Positions 56,061 through 64,000 of a stretch of DNA of 64,000 nucleotides are shown piece by piece (position 1 is the first letter of the stretch; every line of letters begins with the position of its first letter). The stretch is from Scedosporium boydii. Its lineage: Eukaryota > Ascomycota > Sordariomycetes > Microascales > Microascaceae. The notes beneath the pieces were generated by a model that made no database searches, was not told the origin of the DNA, and was given only the letters and a program-made list of their open reading frames with translations. The position numbers and the translations under genes are program-made. The stretch covers positions 1 to 64,000 of the forward strand of contig NJFT01000217.1 of assembly GCA_002221725.1 (NCBI GenBank), given 5' to 3'.

Positions 56061-59000
56061 ATGCATCCACGGGACGGAGAGGATGATGTCTCCTCTAAGG
56101 AGGTTCCGCGCTCCGATCCTCCGGCCGACGTTGCCCAAGCTAGCAACGATCAGCAACCTACCTCACAAAATGACGTGAACGAACCTGTTGAGCAGCCTGT
56201 AGTCGAAGACGGCTCACCTAAACTAGCTCCGGCGGATCTCGAACAGATATGGCAGTGGAACAGGACGCTGCCGCCTACCATTACTCAGTGCACTCACGAC
56301 ACAATATCTCAGCGCGCGGGAGAGCAACCCGACAAGCTCGCGGTCAAATCATGGGAGGGTCAACTAACATACGGCGAGGTCGAAACATACTCGACCCGCC
56401 TTGCCCTCCGTCTCTGCCACTTTGGCGTCAGGTTGGGAACCCGGGTTCCCCTTCTCTTTGAGAAATCGATGTGGACCGTCGTTGGTGTGTTAGCGATTAT
56501 GAAGGCCGGCGGCACTTTTATTCTCACAGACCCAAGCCAACCAGAGGCGAGGTTACGCACCATCGCTGATGAAGCGGGAGCACAATTCCTCCTGACCTCC
56601 AAGAGGCAAGAAGAACTCGGCCGTCGCGTAGCGCCAACTGCCGAACTCTTTGTCGTTCCAAGTGATGATCTCTTCCACGAACAGGCGCCTTTGTCATCTA
56701 TTGAACCATCCCCGGCGTTGGCTCCGAGCACCACCCCGGACCTGCCCGAGGAGCCTTCTGCCGAACTCCAGGACATACCCGCCGACGCCGACACCTCTTC
56801 ATCTCAGGCTCCACCTCTTTCAACCGACCAATCGTCGCCCGCTCTTTCTCCCACCCAGGAAAATAGTAGTCCTGAAGCCACTGATGAAAACCTTCAGCCC
56901 GTTGATGAGGCCGAACTCTCTACTCAGAATGGCCCCTCAACTGACACAACCGACACATCCGCCCCTGACACTATCATCACTATTCTCCAATCCATAACGC
57001 CGCTTAACAGCGACGACACTCCCGCAGAATCCCGGGACGTTTTGCAAGCAACCCAAGACCAGGAGACGGAAAATGTCTCCCAGCAGGAAACCGTCCATGA
57101 TGCTCCGGGATCACCACAACAAGCGCCGTTATCTCCCGTCCCTGTTGTAGCACCCATTCTCCTTCCTAGTCCTCCACCTTCGATTACCGACAGCTGTGCT
57201 CTGCCTCTAACAGATGTGCCTACAGCCTCGCTTCCCATTGTTCCTCCAACCAGTCCCATGTACATTATTTTCACCTCGGGCAGTACCGGAAAGCCTAAGG
57301 GAGTTGTCATCTCGCACGAAAACTACGCAAGCGGTGCCGTGCCCAGAGCTCATGCCGTGGGCTACAGGCCGCATTCGAAAGTCTTCGACTTCGCTTCGTA
57401 TGCATTTGATGTCAGCATCGACTGTATGCTCTGCACTCTTGCGAATGGAGGCTGCCTTTGCGTTCCTTCGGATGCAGACAGGATGAATGACTTGAGTGGC
57501 GCGATCCGCAAGAGCGGTGCCAATATGGCCCACATGACTCCTTCTGTCGCCCGCGTGCTTGACTCCGATATCATACCCTCCCTAGAAGTGCTTGGCCTAG
57601 GAGGTGAGTCCGTCTCCGCAAGCGATGCTGCGAACTGGGGACGTGACACCAGTGTCGTTATCGCCTACGGCCCTTCGGAGTGCACTGTCGGTTGTACGGT
57701 CAACAACGACGTCAGTGTCTCTACCAACATTGGTTACGGAGTTGGTGGTCTGACGTGGATCGTTGATCCTGAAGACCATAATAAGCTAGTACCTGTTGGC
57801 GCTGTGGGAGAGCTTCTCATCGAAGGGCCTGTTGTTGGTATCGGATATCTCAATGATCCTGGAAAGACGTCGGAAGTCTTCATTAGCGACCCCACCTGGC
57901 TCCTTGAGGGCCACGGCTCGGTTGAAGGCAGGCATGGCCGTCTGTACAAGACCGGCGATCTCGTCATGTATGATCCCAATGGCACCGGCTCCATTGCATT
58001 TGCTGGTCGGAAGGATCAGCAGGTGAAGCTTCGTGGCCAGCGTGTCGAATTGTCAGAAGTGGAACACCACTTGCGGAGGCACCTACAACAATACGCTCAA
58101 ATTGTTGCCGAAGTCATCTACCCTAGTGGTGGCGAGCCGACTCTGGTAGCTTTCCTTGCTGAAAGCAAGTCCTCTCACCACACCATCGAGCCCGAGTTCA
58201 CGGAATTCTCAGAGGAAGTGTCAACGGCGCTCGCTGATGCCGAGGCGATGCTCGAGAAGGAGATTCCTCGTTATATGATACCCTCAACTTTTGTCCCCCT
58301 CACTTTGATCCCGACTTTGGTTTCCGGTAAGACCAACCGAAAGAAGATCAAGGAGATTGGCCAGTCGATGTCGCGAGAGCAACTTGCTAGCATGAAGCGG
58401 TTACGTCGCACAACTGAGAAGCCTCAGACCGAGATGGAAATTGCCCTCCACGCCCTCTGGACCAAGGTCCTTGGTACGGATGTCGAGATCGGTCTGCAGG
58501 ACAGCTTTTTAGCACTGGGCGGTGACTCTTTGAGAGCCATGAAGCTGGCCTCCGTTGCTCGTGAGGAGAATTACCTGCTCACTGTCGCCACAATCTTCCA
58601 ACACCCTACCCTCAAGGAGATGGCTTCTCGAATGGAGAAGATCGACGAAGATGCCTCGGCGCCAACGGTACCATTCTCTCTAATTGAGGGATGGGAGCCT
58701 TCTGAGGCGAAGAATGTTGCCGCCGAGCTTTGTGGCATATCGACTGACGATATTGAGGATATTTACCCATGCACACCCCTCCAAGAGGCTCTTATGGCCT
58801 TGTCTTCCAAGGTGAAGGAGGCATATGTTGCACAGCGTGTGGTTAAGCTCGATGGTCTCGAAATGGCGACCAAGCTAGAGGCCGCCTTCAACTCTGCAAC
58901 TGCAGACTGCGCCATTTTGAGAACACGAATTGTTCAAGTCCCCGAGCAGGGACTGGTGCAGGTCCTACTGAACAAGCCTATCGAGTGGTATCGTGGTGGC

Positions 59001-61922
59001 GATGTCGACAAGTATCTCGTGGAAGACAGAGATGAGCCGATGGATCTGGGCAAGCCGTTGGTGCGTTATGCCATGATCCATACCGAGGCGACTGGCGAAT
59101 ATGAATTCGTCCTCACTATGCACCACGCCTTGTACGATGGTTGGTCAATGCCTCTCGTGGTTGACCGTATCAACCGCGCCTACAAGGGCGAGCCCGCCAG
59201 CCCCTCTCCCCACTTCCGCGAGTTCATCAAGTACCTCCAGAACCTCGATCGTGAAGGTGGTGAGCGCTACTGGAAGGAGAGGCTTGAGGGCGCAACTGGA
59301 CCTCAGTTCCCCATGCTCCCTTGGCCATCGTATCAGCCACAAGCAGAGTCGCTGCTGGAGCATTACGTGCCTATCCAGCGTCACCCCAACTCCAAGGCCA
59401 CCGTTGCCACAATCTTGAGAGGAGCCTGGGCTATCGTTGCATCCGAGTATACAGCCTCGAGGGATGTTGTATTCGGAGAGACGCTGACCGGCCGAAATGC
59501 ACCCATTGCTGGAGCCGAATTGATTGAAGGCCCAATGATCACGACGGTCCCAATTCGCCTTAGAGTTGACCTGAACGAGACCGTTGGCGAGTACCTCGAC
59601 AATATTCAAGCGCAGACTGCCGACCAGATCCCCCATGAGCACATCGGACTCCAGCATATCCGACGTCTTAGCCCTGATGCCCTTCAGGCATGTGAGCTTC
59701 GAACGGGCATAGTACTCCATCCCACGGCCGACCCCAACGAAGAGTTTCCCGACGCCGATCTACCGGCCAGCCGCCTTGTGCCGGCGGGAGACGAGGAGGC
59801 GGCGCAAGAGGCCTTGAAGTTCAACACATACGCCCTCATGCTTGTCTGCTCTCTCGACCCTAAGGGTTTCTTGATCATGGCCAGCTTCGACTCAAAGACA
59901 GTGGATGTCCAGACGATGGATCGGGCTCTACACCAACTCGGTCATGTCGTTCAGCAGCTCTGCCAGGAGCCGGAGAAGACTCTGGGTGATATTGAATTCC
60001 TGACTTCCGAAGACAAGGAGTCCCTCCAGGCCCTAAGCACAACTGGTGCAAAGGAGGTCGAGCAGGAGTTCTCTGGCACCAACGCCGTCTGGGTCGTTGA
60101 TCTCGCCAATCCGGATCGCCTGGTTCCGCGTGGCGCTCTTGGTGAGCTCATCATCCAGAGCACCGAGGAGCTCTCTCTTGAGAGGGTTGATGCGCCGGAG
60201 TGGATCAAATCCGAAGAGCAGCCCGAGGCGGCCCAAAATCTGTACAAGACTGGGCGTCTTGCTACTTGGACTTTGGAGAACTCCCTTCAGCTTAAGGGGC
60301 TCAAGAGCCAGCTACCATCTAACTATGTGATCCCAAAGGCTCGGTCTAAGACCGTGTCTGCTACTTCAAGCAAGCAAAAAGCCCTAAGGATACTCTGGAG
60401 CCGAGTTCTCCATATGGCGGAAGAAGACATCAGCCTAGGTGACAGCTTCTTCCAGCTCGGCGGTGACTCCATCTCCGCAATGAAGCTCGTATCGGAGGCT
60501 AGAAACGCAGGATGGTCTCTTACCGTGGCAAAGGCGTTCCAAAACCGCACCCTCTATGACATGGCTAAGATTCTGGAAGAGCTGGAGGTTAAGCCCATGG
60601 TCAATGAAGTGGTCCAGCCATACTCTCTTATCGAAGGCTTTGATGCGGATGCACTCCTTCCTAACATCCAGGCTTCCCTTGCCGACCCCAGCTTCAAGAT
60701 AGTCAACGTGCTCCCTGTGAGGCCACTCCAGGCAGTTGCCATTGACGGCACGATCCGCATCCCTCGCTTCTCGGCCCGGTACGAAATCATGTATTTTGAT
60801 TCTCCCGTCGACCGTATCCAGCTTTATAAAGCATGCCAGGAGCTTGTGGCGATGAATGAGATCCTGCGCACTGTCTTTGTCAAGCATAACGATGAGTATC
60901 TGGCTGTTGTCTTGGAGGATCTGCAGACCCCTGTTGTCGAGTACGAAATCGACCAGGACCTCGAGGGCTTCACCCGCAATCTGTGCGACTTGGACGTCCA
61001 AACTAGGGTGCCTCTTGGATCGGCATTTGTCAAGTGGTTCCACGTTCAGGAAGTTGGCGGTAGGAGCTGCTTGATTTTCCGCATCTCCCATTCCCAATAC
61101 GACGAGATCTGCCTCCCCCTCCTTTTAAAGCAGCTGTCAGCTATCTATGAAAAGCGCACGGTACCTACCAGCCTCCCCTTCTCTTCCTACGTCCAGCATG
61201 TCGTTCGCCGAAGCATTCCCGAGTCCATCGGCTACTGGAAGGAGCTCCTCGAGGGATCCGCCATGACCCTGTTCCGACCCGATATCCCAGTCACCAACAC
61301 CGACCACTATGCCATTGAGAAGACATTCGACATCTCCGCTCGGTCAATGGATACCACCGTCGCAACAATACCCACAGCTGTTTGGGCACTTACGCTTGCC
61401 CGCCGACTTTCTCTCCGCGACGTCACTTTTGGTGAAGTTGTCAGCGGACGTAACATTGATTTCCACCACGCCAATACCGTCATGGGTCCCTGCTGGCAAT
61501 ATGCTCCAGTCAGAGTCAAGTTCGACCCCAGCTGGACCGGAACCGATTTGTTATTCCATGTGCAAGACCAGCACATTGCTGGTTCAGCTCATGAGGCTAT
61601 GGGCTTGCCTGAAATCGTCAAGAACTGCACTGATTGGTCGAGCGACGTTACCTGGTATGACACAGTTGTGCACCAGGATGTCGATCACGTGACGGAACTC
61701 CCCTTCCAAGAGACGACATGCCAGATGGAGACATATTATGCGCAGGCCGAGCCTCTCCGCGAATGGAAGATTCAGGCCTTTTTCAAGGGCGATGAACTTA
61801 CAATCGAGATTGTGACGGTCGAGTCTTGGAAGGAAGTCGCCCATGAGCTCCTCGGGGAGATTGGCGAGGTGCTGAAAGAGTTGCTCTACAAGCCGGACCA
61901 GCTTGTTTTCGCGTCTACTTAA
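56061..61922 (+). CDS. sidD: Nonribosomal peptide synthetase SidD / NPS6 (fusarinine-type siderophore synthetase)
   Basis: Predicted to join N5-acyl-N5-hydroxyornithine units into a fusarinine-type ester siderophore. Single exon, 1,953 aa, order A-T-C-(remnant A)-T-C, the layout of SidD/NPS6. The A domain (about 57-760) has LTYGEVETYSTRLA, IMKAGGTFILTDPSQPEARL, FTSGSTGKPKG at 404-414, AYGPSECTVGCTV, GRLYKTGDLVMYD near 626 and KLRGQRVEL. T1 has LGGDSLRAMK near 820. C1 (about 895-1330) has HHALYDGWS near 1020. An A-domain remnant (about 1337-1440; VDLANPDRLVPRGALGELI, LYKTGRLATW) precedes T2 (LGGDSISAMK near 1467). C2 (about 1510-1945) has SHSQYDE near 1676. Oddity: roughly 180 Ser/Pro/Thr/Glu-rich residues (about 210-392) separate the A2 and A3 cores, with no splice donor visible. 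It is divergent from SidI. Confidence 0.93.
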   Translation: MHPRDGEDDVSSKEVPRSDPPADVAQASNDQQPTSQNDVNEPVEQPVVEDGSPKLAPADLEQIWQWNRTLPPTITQCTHDTISQRAGEQPDKLAVKSWEGQLTYGEVETYSTRLALRLCHFGVRLGTRVPLLFEKSMWTVVGVLAIMKAGGTFILTDPSQPEARLRTIADEAGAQFLLTSKRQEELGRRVAPTAELFVVPSDDLFHEQAPLSSIEPSPALAPSTTPDLPEEPSAELQDIPADADTSSSQAPPLSTDQSSPALSPTQENSSPEATDENLQPVDEAELSTQNGPSTDTTDTSAPDTIITILQSITPLNSDDTPAESRDVLQATQDQETENVSQQETVHDAPGSPQQAPLSPVPVVAPILLPSPPPSITDSCALPLTDVPTASLPIVPPTSPMYIIFTSGSTGKPKGVVISHENYASGAVPRAHAVGYRPHSKVFDFASYAFDVSIDCMLCTLANGGCLCVPSDADRMNDLSGAIRKSGANMAHMTPSVARVLDSDIIPSLEVLGLGGESVSASDAANWGRDTSVVIAYGPSECTVGCTVNNDVSVSTNIGYGVGGLTWIVDPEDHNKLVPVGAVGELLIEGPVVGIGYLNDPGKTSEVFISDPTWLLEGHGSVEGRHGRLYKTGDLVMYDPNGTGSIAFAGRKDQQVKLRGQRVELSEVEHHLRRHLQQYAQIVAEVIYPSGGEPTLVAFLAESKSSHHTIEPEFTEFSEEVSTALADAEAMLEKEIPRYMIPSTFVPLTLIPTLVSGKTNRKKIKEIGQSMSREQLASMKRLRRTTEKPQTEMEIALHALWTKVLGTDVEIGLQDSFLALGGDSLRAMKLASVAREENYLLTVATIFQHPTLKEMASRMEKIDEDASAPTVPFSLIEGWEPSEAKNVAAELCGISTDDIEDIYPCTPLQEALMALSSKVKEAYVAQRVVKLDGLEMATKLEAAFNSATADCAILRTRIVQVPEQGLVQVLLNKPIEWYRGGDVDKYLVEDRDEPMDLGKPLVRYAMIHTEATGEYEFVLTMHHALYDGWSMPLVVDRINRAYKGEPASPSPHFREFIKYLQNLDREGGERYWKERLEGATGPQFPMLPWPSYQPQAESLLEHYVPIQRHPNSKATVATILRGAWAIVASEYTASRDVVFGETLTGRNAPIAGAELIEGPMITTVPIRLRVDLNETVGEYLDNIQAQTADQIPHEHIGLQHIRRLSPDALQACELRTGIVLHPTADPNEEFPDADLPASRLVPAGDEEAAQEALKFNTYALMLVCSLDPKGFLIMASFDSKTVDVQTMDRALHQLGHVVQQLCQEPEKTLGDIEFLTSEDKESLQALSTTGAKEVEQEFSGTNAVWVVDLANPDRLVPRGALGELIIQSTEELSLERVDAPEWIKSEEQPEAAQNLYKTGRLATWTLENSLQLKGLKSQLPSNYVIPKARSKTVSATSSKQKALRILWSRVLHMAEEDISLGDSFFQLGGDSISAMKLVSEARNAGWSLTVAKAFQNRTLYDMAKILEELEVKPMVNEVVQPYSLIEGFDADALLPNIQASLADPSFKIVNVLPVRPLQAVAIDGTIRIPRFSARYEIMYFDSPVDRIQLYKACQELVAMNEILRTVFVKHNDEYLAVVLEDLQTPVVEYEIDQDLEGFTRNLCDLDVQTRVPLGSAFVKWFHVQEVGGRSCLIFRISHSQYDEICLPLLLKQLSAIYEKRTVPTSLPFSSYVQHVVRRSIPESIGYWKELLEGSAMTLFRPDIPVTNTDHYAIEKTFDISARSMDTTVATIPTAVWALTLARRLSLRDVTFGEVVSGRNIDFHHANTVMGPCWQYAPVRVKFDPSWTGTDLLFHVQDQHIAGSAHEAMGLPEIVKNCTDWSSDVTWYDTVVHQDVDHVTELPFQETTCQMETYYAQAEPLREWKIQAFFKGDELTIEIVTVESWKEVAHELLGEIGEVLKELLYKPDQLVFAST

Positions 61923-62040
61923 ACCATTTTGCAGACATACCGCCTGTTATTTATCATTCTAATTATACTTGGAAATTTTCTTGTTGATATATTTTGAAGT
62001 GGAGTTATCTTGGTTTTATATTGTTCCTCAATGTCTCAAT

Positions 62041-62044
<4 letters not shown>

Positions 62045-62079
<35 letters not shown>
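62045..62079. repeat. Homopolymer of 35 T
   Basis: Uninterrupted T run about 125 bases after the SidD stop codon, probably in the 3' UTR. Its length is likely variable and may be mis-sequenced. Confidence 0.9.
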
Positions 62080-62080
<1 letters not shown>

Positions 62081-63320
62081 GTTGTAACCTTGCGTTGATA
62101 TCCACTTATATAGTCCAAGTTTCAACAACCTCAATCCTTAGACGACTGTGGAATATCACCACTGTGCGTGTGATGTATATGTCAAGATTTACGTTCACCC
62201 TTTCGTTTATTCCCTTTTACTTTTGCTTTATTCTTCTCGCCTTGGGCCATTTATTTGCCGCTATTTTCCTCCCCAATATACTGTGAGCGGCGCAAAGCTC
62301 GGCCGTTCGCGTTGCAACTCATCTTTGACAGTCGAGTCCGCCCCGGCTCCCGACTTACACCATGATCATTATCCGGGTCCCCCCTCGATTTCATGAATCA
62401 TCCTTCACAAGCTCGCAAGACGCCTTCCGAGTTTTTATGTTTCATGTCGTGTGTTTCACGGTCTGGATCTGACCAAGGCTTCTGGTGACTCTGTTAAGCC
62501 TGGAGCACGCGACTGGAGCTTGCAAGTCACGATGATCGTCCAGTCGTGCTCCATCGCTCCTTCCCTCTTCTCAAGACGTCAGATCACAGGCTCCCAATAT
62601 AGCTCCAGTCCACGGATATTTATTCACTCCTCTCTGATCTCCAAAATGAAGCCTTTCCTCTTTTCCCCTTCAAGACGAGTTATTGTGTGCCCACGCTTCC
62701 CATCCACAATTCTTGACCTTATTTCGTTTCTCTTAAACCCGACTACTCTTGTCCTCGGCCTTTCGGGTGTCTGGTATTCTTTAACACCTATTGGACCAGC
62801 ATCTCCTTTTGGGTACTTTGCCCGTCTCTGTCTTCCTCAGATTCCTCGATTTGGTGGAGGCAAGATCTGCTGGAGCAAAAGCCTTGGTCGCCGCCACTTT
62901 TCAGAGCTCAGTTTCTCTCGTCTTCTGGCGGTCCGATTCTTCACAGAAGACTCTAGTCCCCCGAGGACGACCCCAGGAACAGTCAACTTTGTGGGAAGGA
63001 TCGTGCCTTCTTCTTTGGTTGTCTTCTGGCGTCGCCCACCACAAGTTTCACCCACCCTCCCCTATATCAACCCAACTTCCCCATTCCCGTCCTCCTCTCA
63101 ACTGCTTTTTTCTAACTTCATCGCCACTCTTCAACTTCCTACTGTCTACCTCATCGCTGAAGTATCGTGTCCAAGGAGGCCCTATCTCGTCCGGTTTTCC
63201 CATCGACATCTCCTGTCTATTCTAGGTAAGCTCGCGTCGCCTCTCTCTGTTCTCACCTCCATCCTCGTCCCCATCCTCATCTCAGTCCTCATCTATCCTC
63301 ATCTCTGTCCTGATCACTGC

Positions 63321-63392
63321 CCTCATCACTGTCCTCATCTCCACCCTCATCACTGTCCTCATCTCCACCCTCATCACTGTCCTCATCTCCAC
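63321..63392. repeat. 24-base minisatellite, three exact copies
   Basis: Three perfect tandem copies of a 24-base unit (63321-63344, 63345-63368, 63369-63392). The unit is built from CCTCATCACTGT and CCTCATCTCCAC halves. Degenerate related sequence extends from about 63253 to 63420. The unit length is a multiple of 3, but the surrounding frame is probably leader or intron. Confidence 0.85.
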
Positions 63393-63715
63393 CCTCATCC
63401 CCATCCTCGTCTCTGTCCTCCAGTTTTTCCCTCTCACATCTCCGGCTCATCGTGAACCAGGAGCGGACCAACTAACCTCCTTTCTCCGACCTAGCAACCC
63501 CATTCCGCATAGCCACTGTCAAAAACACTGGGGCTTCGTGGACTGCTTTCTCGAAAGGAGTCTCACGCGCTGCTCGTTATCGTTGGACAGTGCCGCGTCC
63601 AGCATTCTTTTCGTTGCCGACTGTTGAGATACAGTAGCTACGTAGATTAACGTTCCTACGTCTCGATTCCTTGTCGACGAACCATTATTCTTTGCCTCTC
63701 CTGTTAAGGCGGAAG

Positions 63716-64000
63716 ATGTCAGACGAAATAGGCTCGGCTGAGACGGCCGAAATTGATTCGCTCTTTGGAAGCGATGGTTTTGCCTTGGACGTGAGCTTTG
63801 ACGCAGATCCCTTTGAGGCATCTACCGGCTCCGGCTATTTCAAGAGCTTATTGAACAATGGCAACATCGAAGTAGGCACTAATCCCAGTGGCGCGATGGC
63901 CAATCCTGGCAACTCCAACCCCGGCCCCGTCCGAAATTTGATCGTCAACGGCAGCTCTGGAGGAAGCAGTGCGGATTCCAACGCTGGTCCCGGTCAGAAC
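63716..64000 (+). CDS. Unrecognised protein, N-terminal part (cut by window end)
   Basis: Frame of 95 codons from ATG at 63716, still open at the window edge. The start is acidic (SDEIGSAETAEIDSLFGSDGF, FDADPFEAS); then comes an Asn/Gly/Ser/Pro-rich stretch (NPGNSNPGPVRN, NGSSGGSSADSNAGPG), as in disordered N termini of fungal regulators or chromatin proteins. The long pyrimidine-rich leader with a probable intron fits a regulated gene. No domain is visible in this part and I assign no function. Confidence that it is coding rests on the start, composition and uninterrupted frame. Confidence 0.6.
   Translation, partial: MSDEIGSAETAEIDSLFGSDGFALDVSFDADPFEASTGSGYFKSLLNNGNIEVGTNPSGAMANPGNSNPGPVRNLIVNGSSGGSSADSNAGPGQN

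Larger units (their letters stand above)
61923..63715. promoter_or_regulatory. SidD 3' UTR and leader of the right-edge gene
   Basis: No supported coding region. Contains a 35-T run (62045-62079), a long pyrimidine-rich stretch and a 24-base minisatellite (63321-63392). A possible 5' UTR intron of the next gene runs from a GTAAGC donor at 63226 to a CTAG acceptor at about 63494. The 334-codon frame 62451-63455 is judged a product of pyrimidine-rich sequence. Confidence 0.45.

Noticed and set aside
56688..57236. Long intron in the SidD gene
   Set aside because: No consensus donor, unbroken frame over about 180 codons and amino-acid bias typical of disordered protein. Kept as coding, with RNA evidence suggested.
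63253..63420. Tandem repeats as a CRISPR-like array
   Set aside because: The units are contiguous without unique spacers, and the host is a fungus. It is a minisatellite.
62451..63455. Plus-strand open frame of 334 codons
   Set aside because: Its composition follows pyrimidine-rich DNA (Pro/Ser/Leu/His), it includes the minisatellite and has no domain. Better explained as the leader of the gene at 63716.

Overview
The window is nuclear DNA from a filamentous ascomycete (Pezizomycotina, probably Sordariomycetes; the class is an inference). The evidence is short GT-AG introns of about 50-300 bases with GTAAGT/GTATGT/GTGAGT donors, ascomycete-type gene families, long gene-free promoters, and no operons, Shine-Dalgarno sites or CRISPR arrays. 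I can support sixteen complete genes, one 3'-truncated gene at the right edge, and an in-frame continuation of one gene beyond a stop codon. Exon borders were placed by eye from splice consensus and reading phase.

Left part (1-31 kb) is mostly housekeeping. It holds a glutamate/dicarboxylate-type symporter, mevalonate diphosphate decarboxylase (ERG19), a RUS/DUF647 protein, holocytochrome c synthase, a cytosolic-looking hydroxyornithine acyltransferase (SidL-like), a coactosin-like actin-binding protein, a nucleotidylyltransferase-superfamily protein, a PiT phosphate transporter (PHO89 type), Rab geranylgeranyltransferase alpha (BET4) and an SPX-SLC13 phosphate transporter (PHO90/91 type).

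Right part (31-62 kb) is a gene-sparse iron/siderophore region arranged as three divergent pairs. They are ABC exporter / AIF-like flavoprotein, SidF transacylase / MirB-type siderophore importer, and SidI acyl-CoA ligase / SidD (NPS6) synthetase. Together these cover activation of mevalonate (SidI), acylation of N5-hydroxyornithine (SidF), assembly into a fusarinine-type siderophore (SidD), and uptake and possible export. SidI ends in SKL and SidF in PKL, which points to peroxisomal steps. All five exact ATCWGATAA (SreA-type GATA) sites I found in the 64 kb lie in the three shared promoters. The hydratase SidH and the ornithine monooxygenase SidA are not in the window.

Points worth a second look: a roughly 180-residue low-complexity insertion inside the SidD adenylation domain; a single TAG in an otherwise open frame of about 650 codons; a dispersed intergenic motif TACGAAGTA; a tRNA-related Pol III-like element near 24.1-24.26 kb; and a 9-base first coding exon in BET4.
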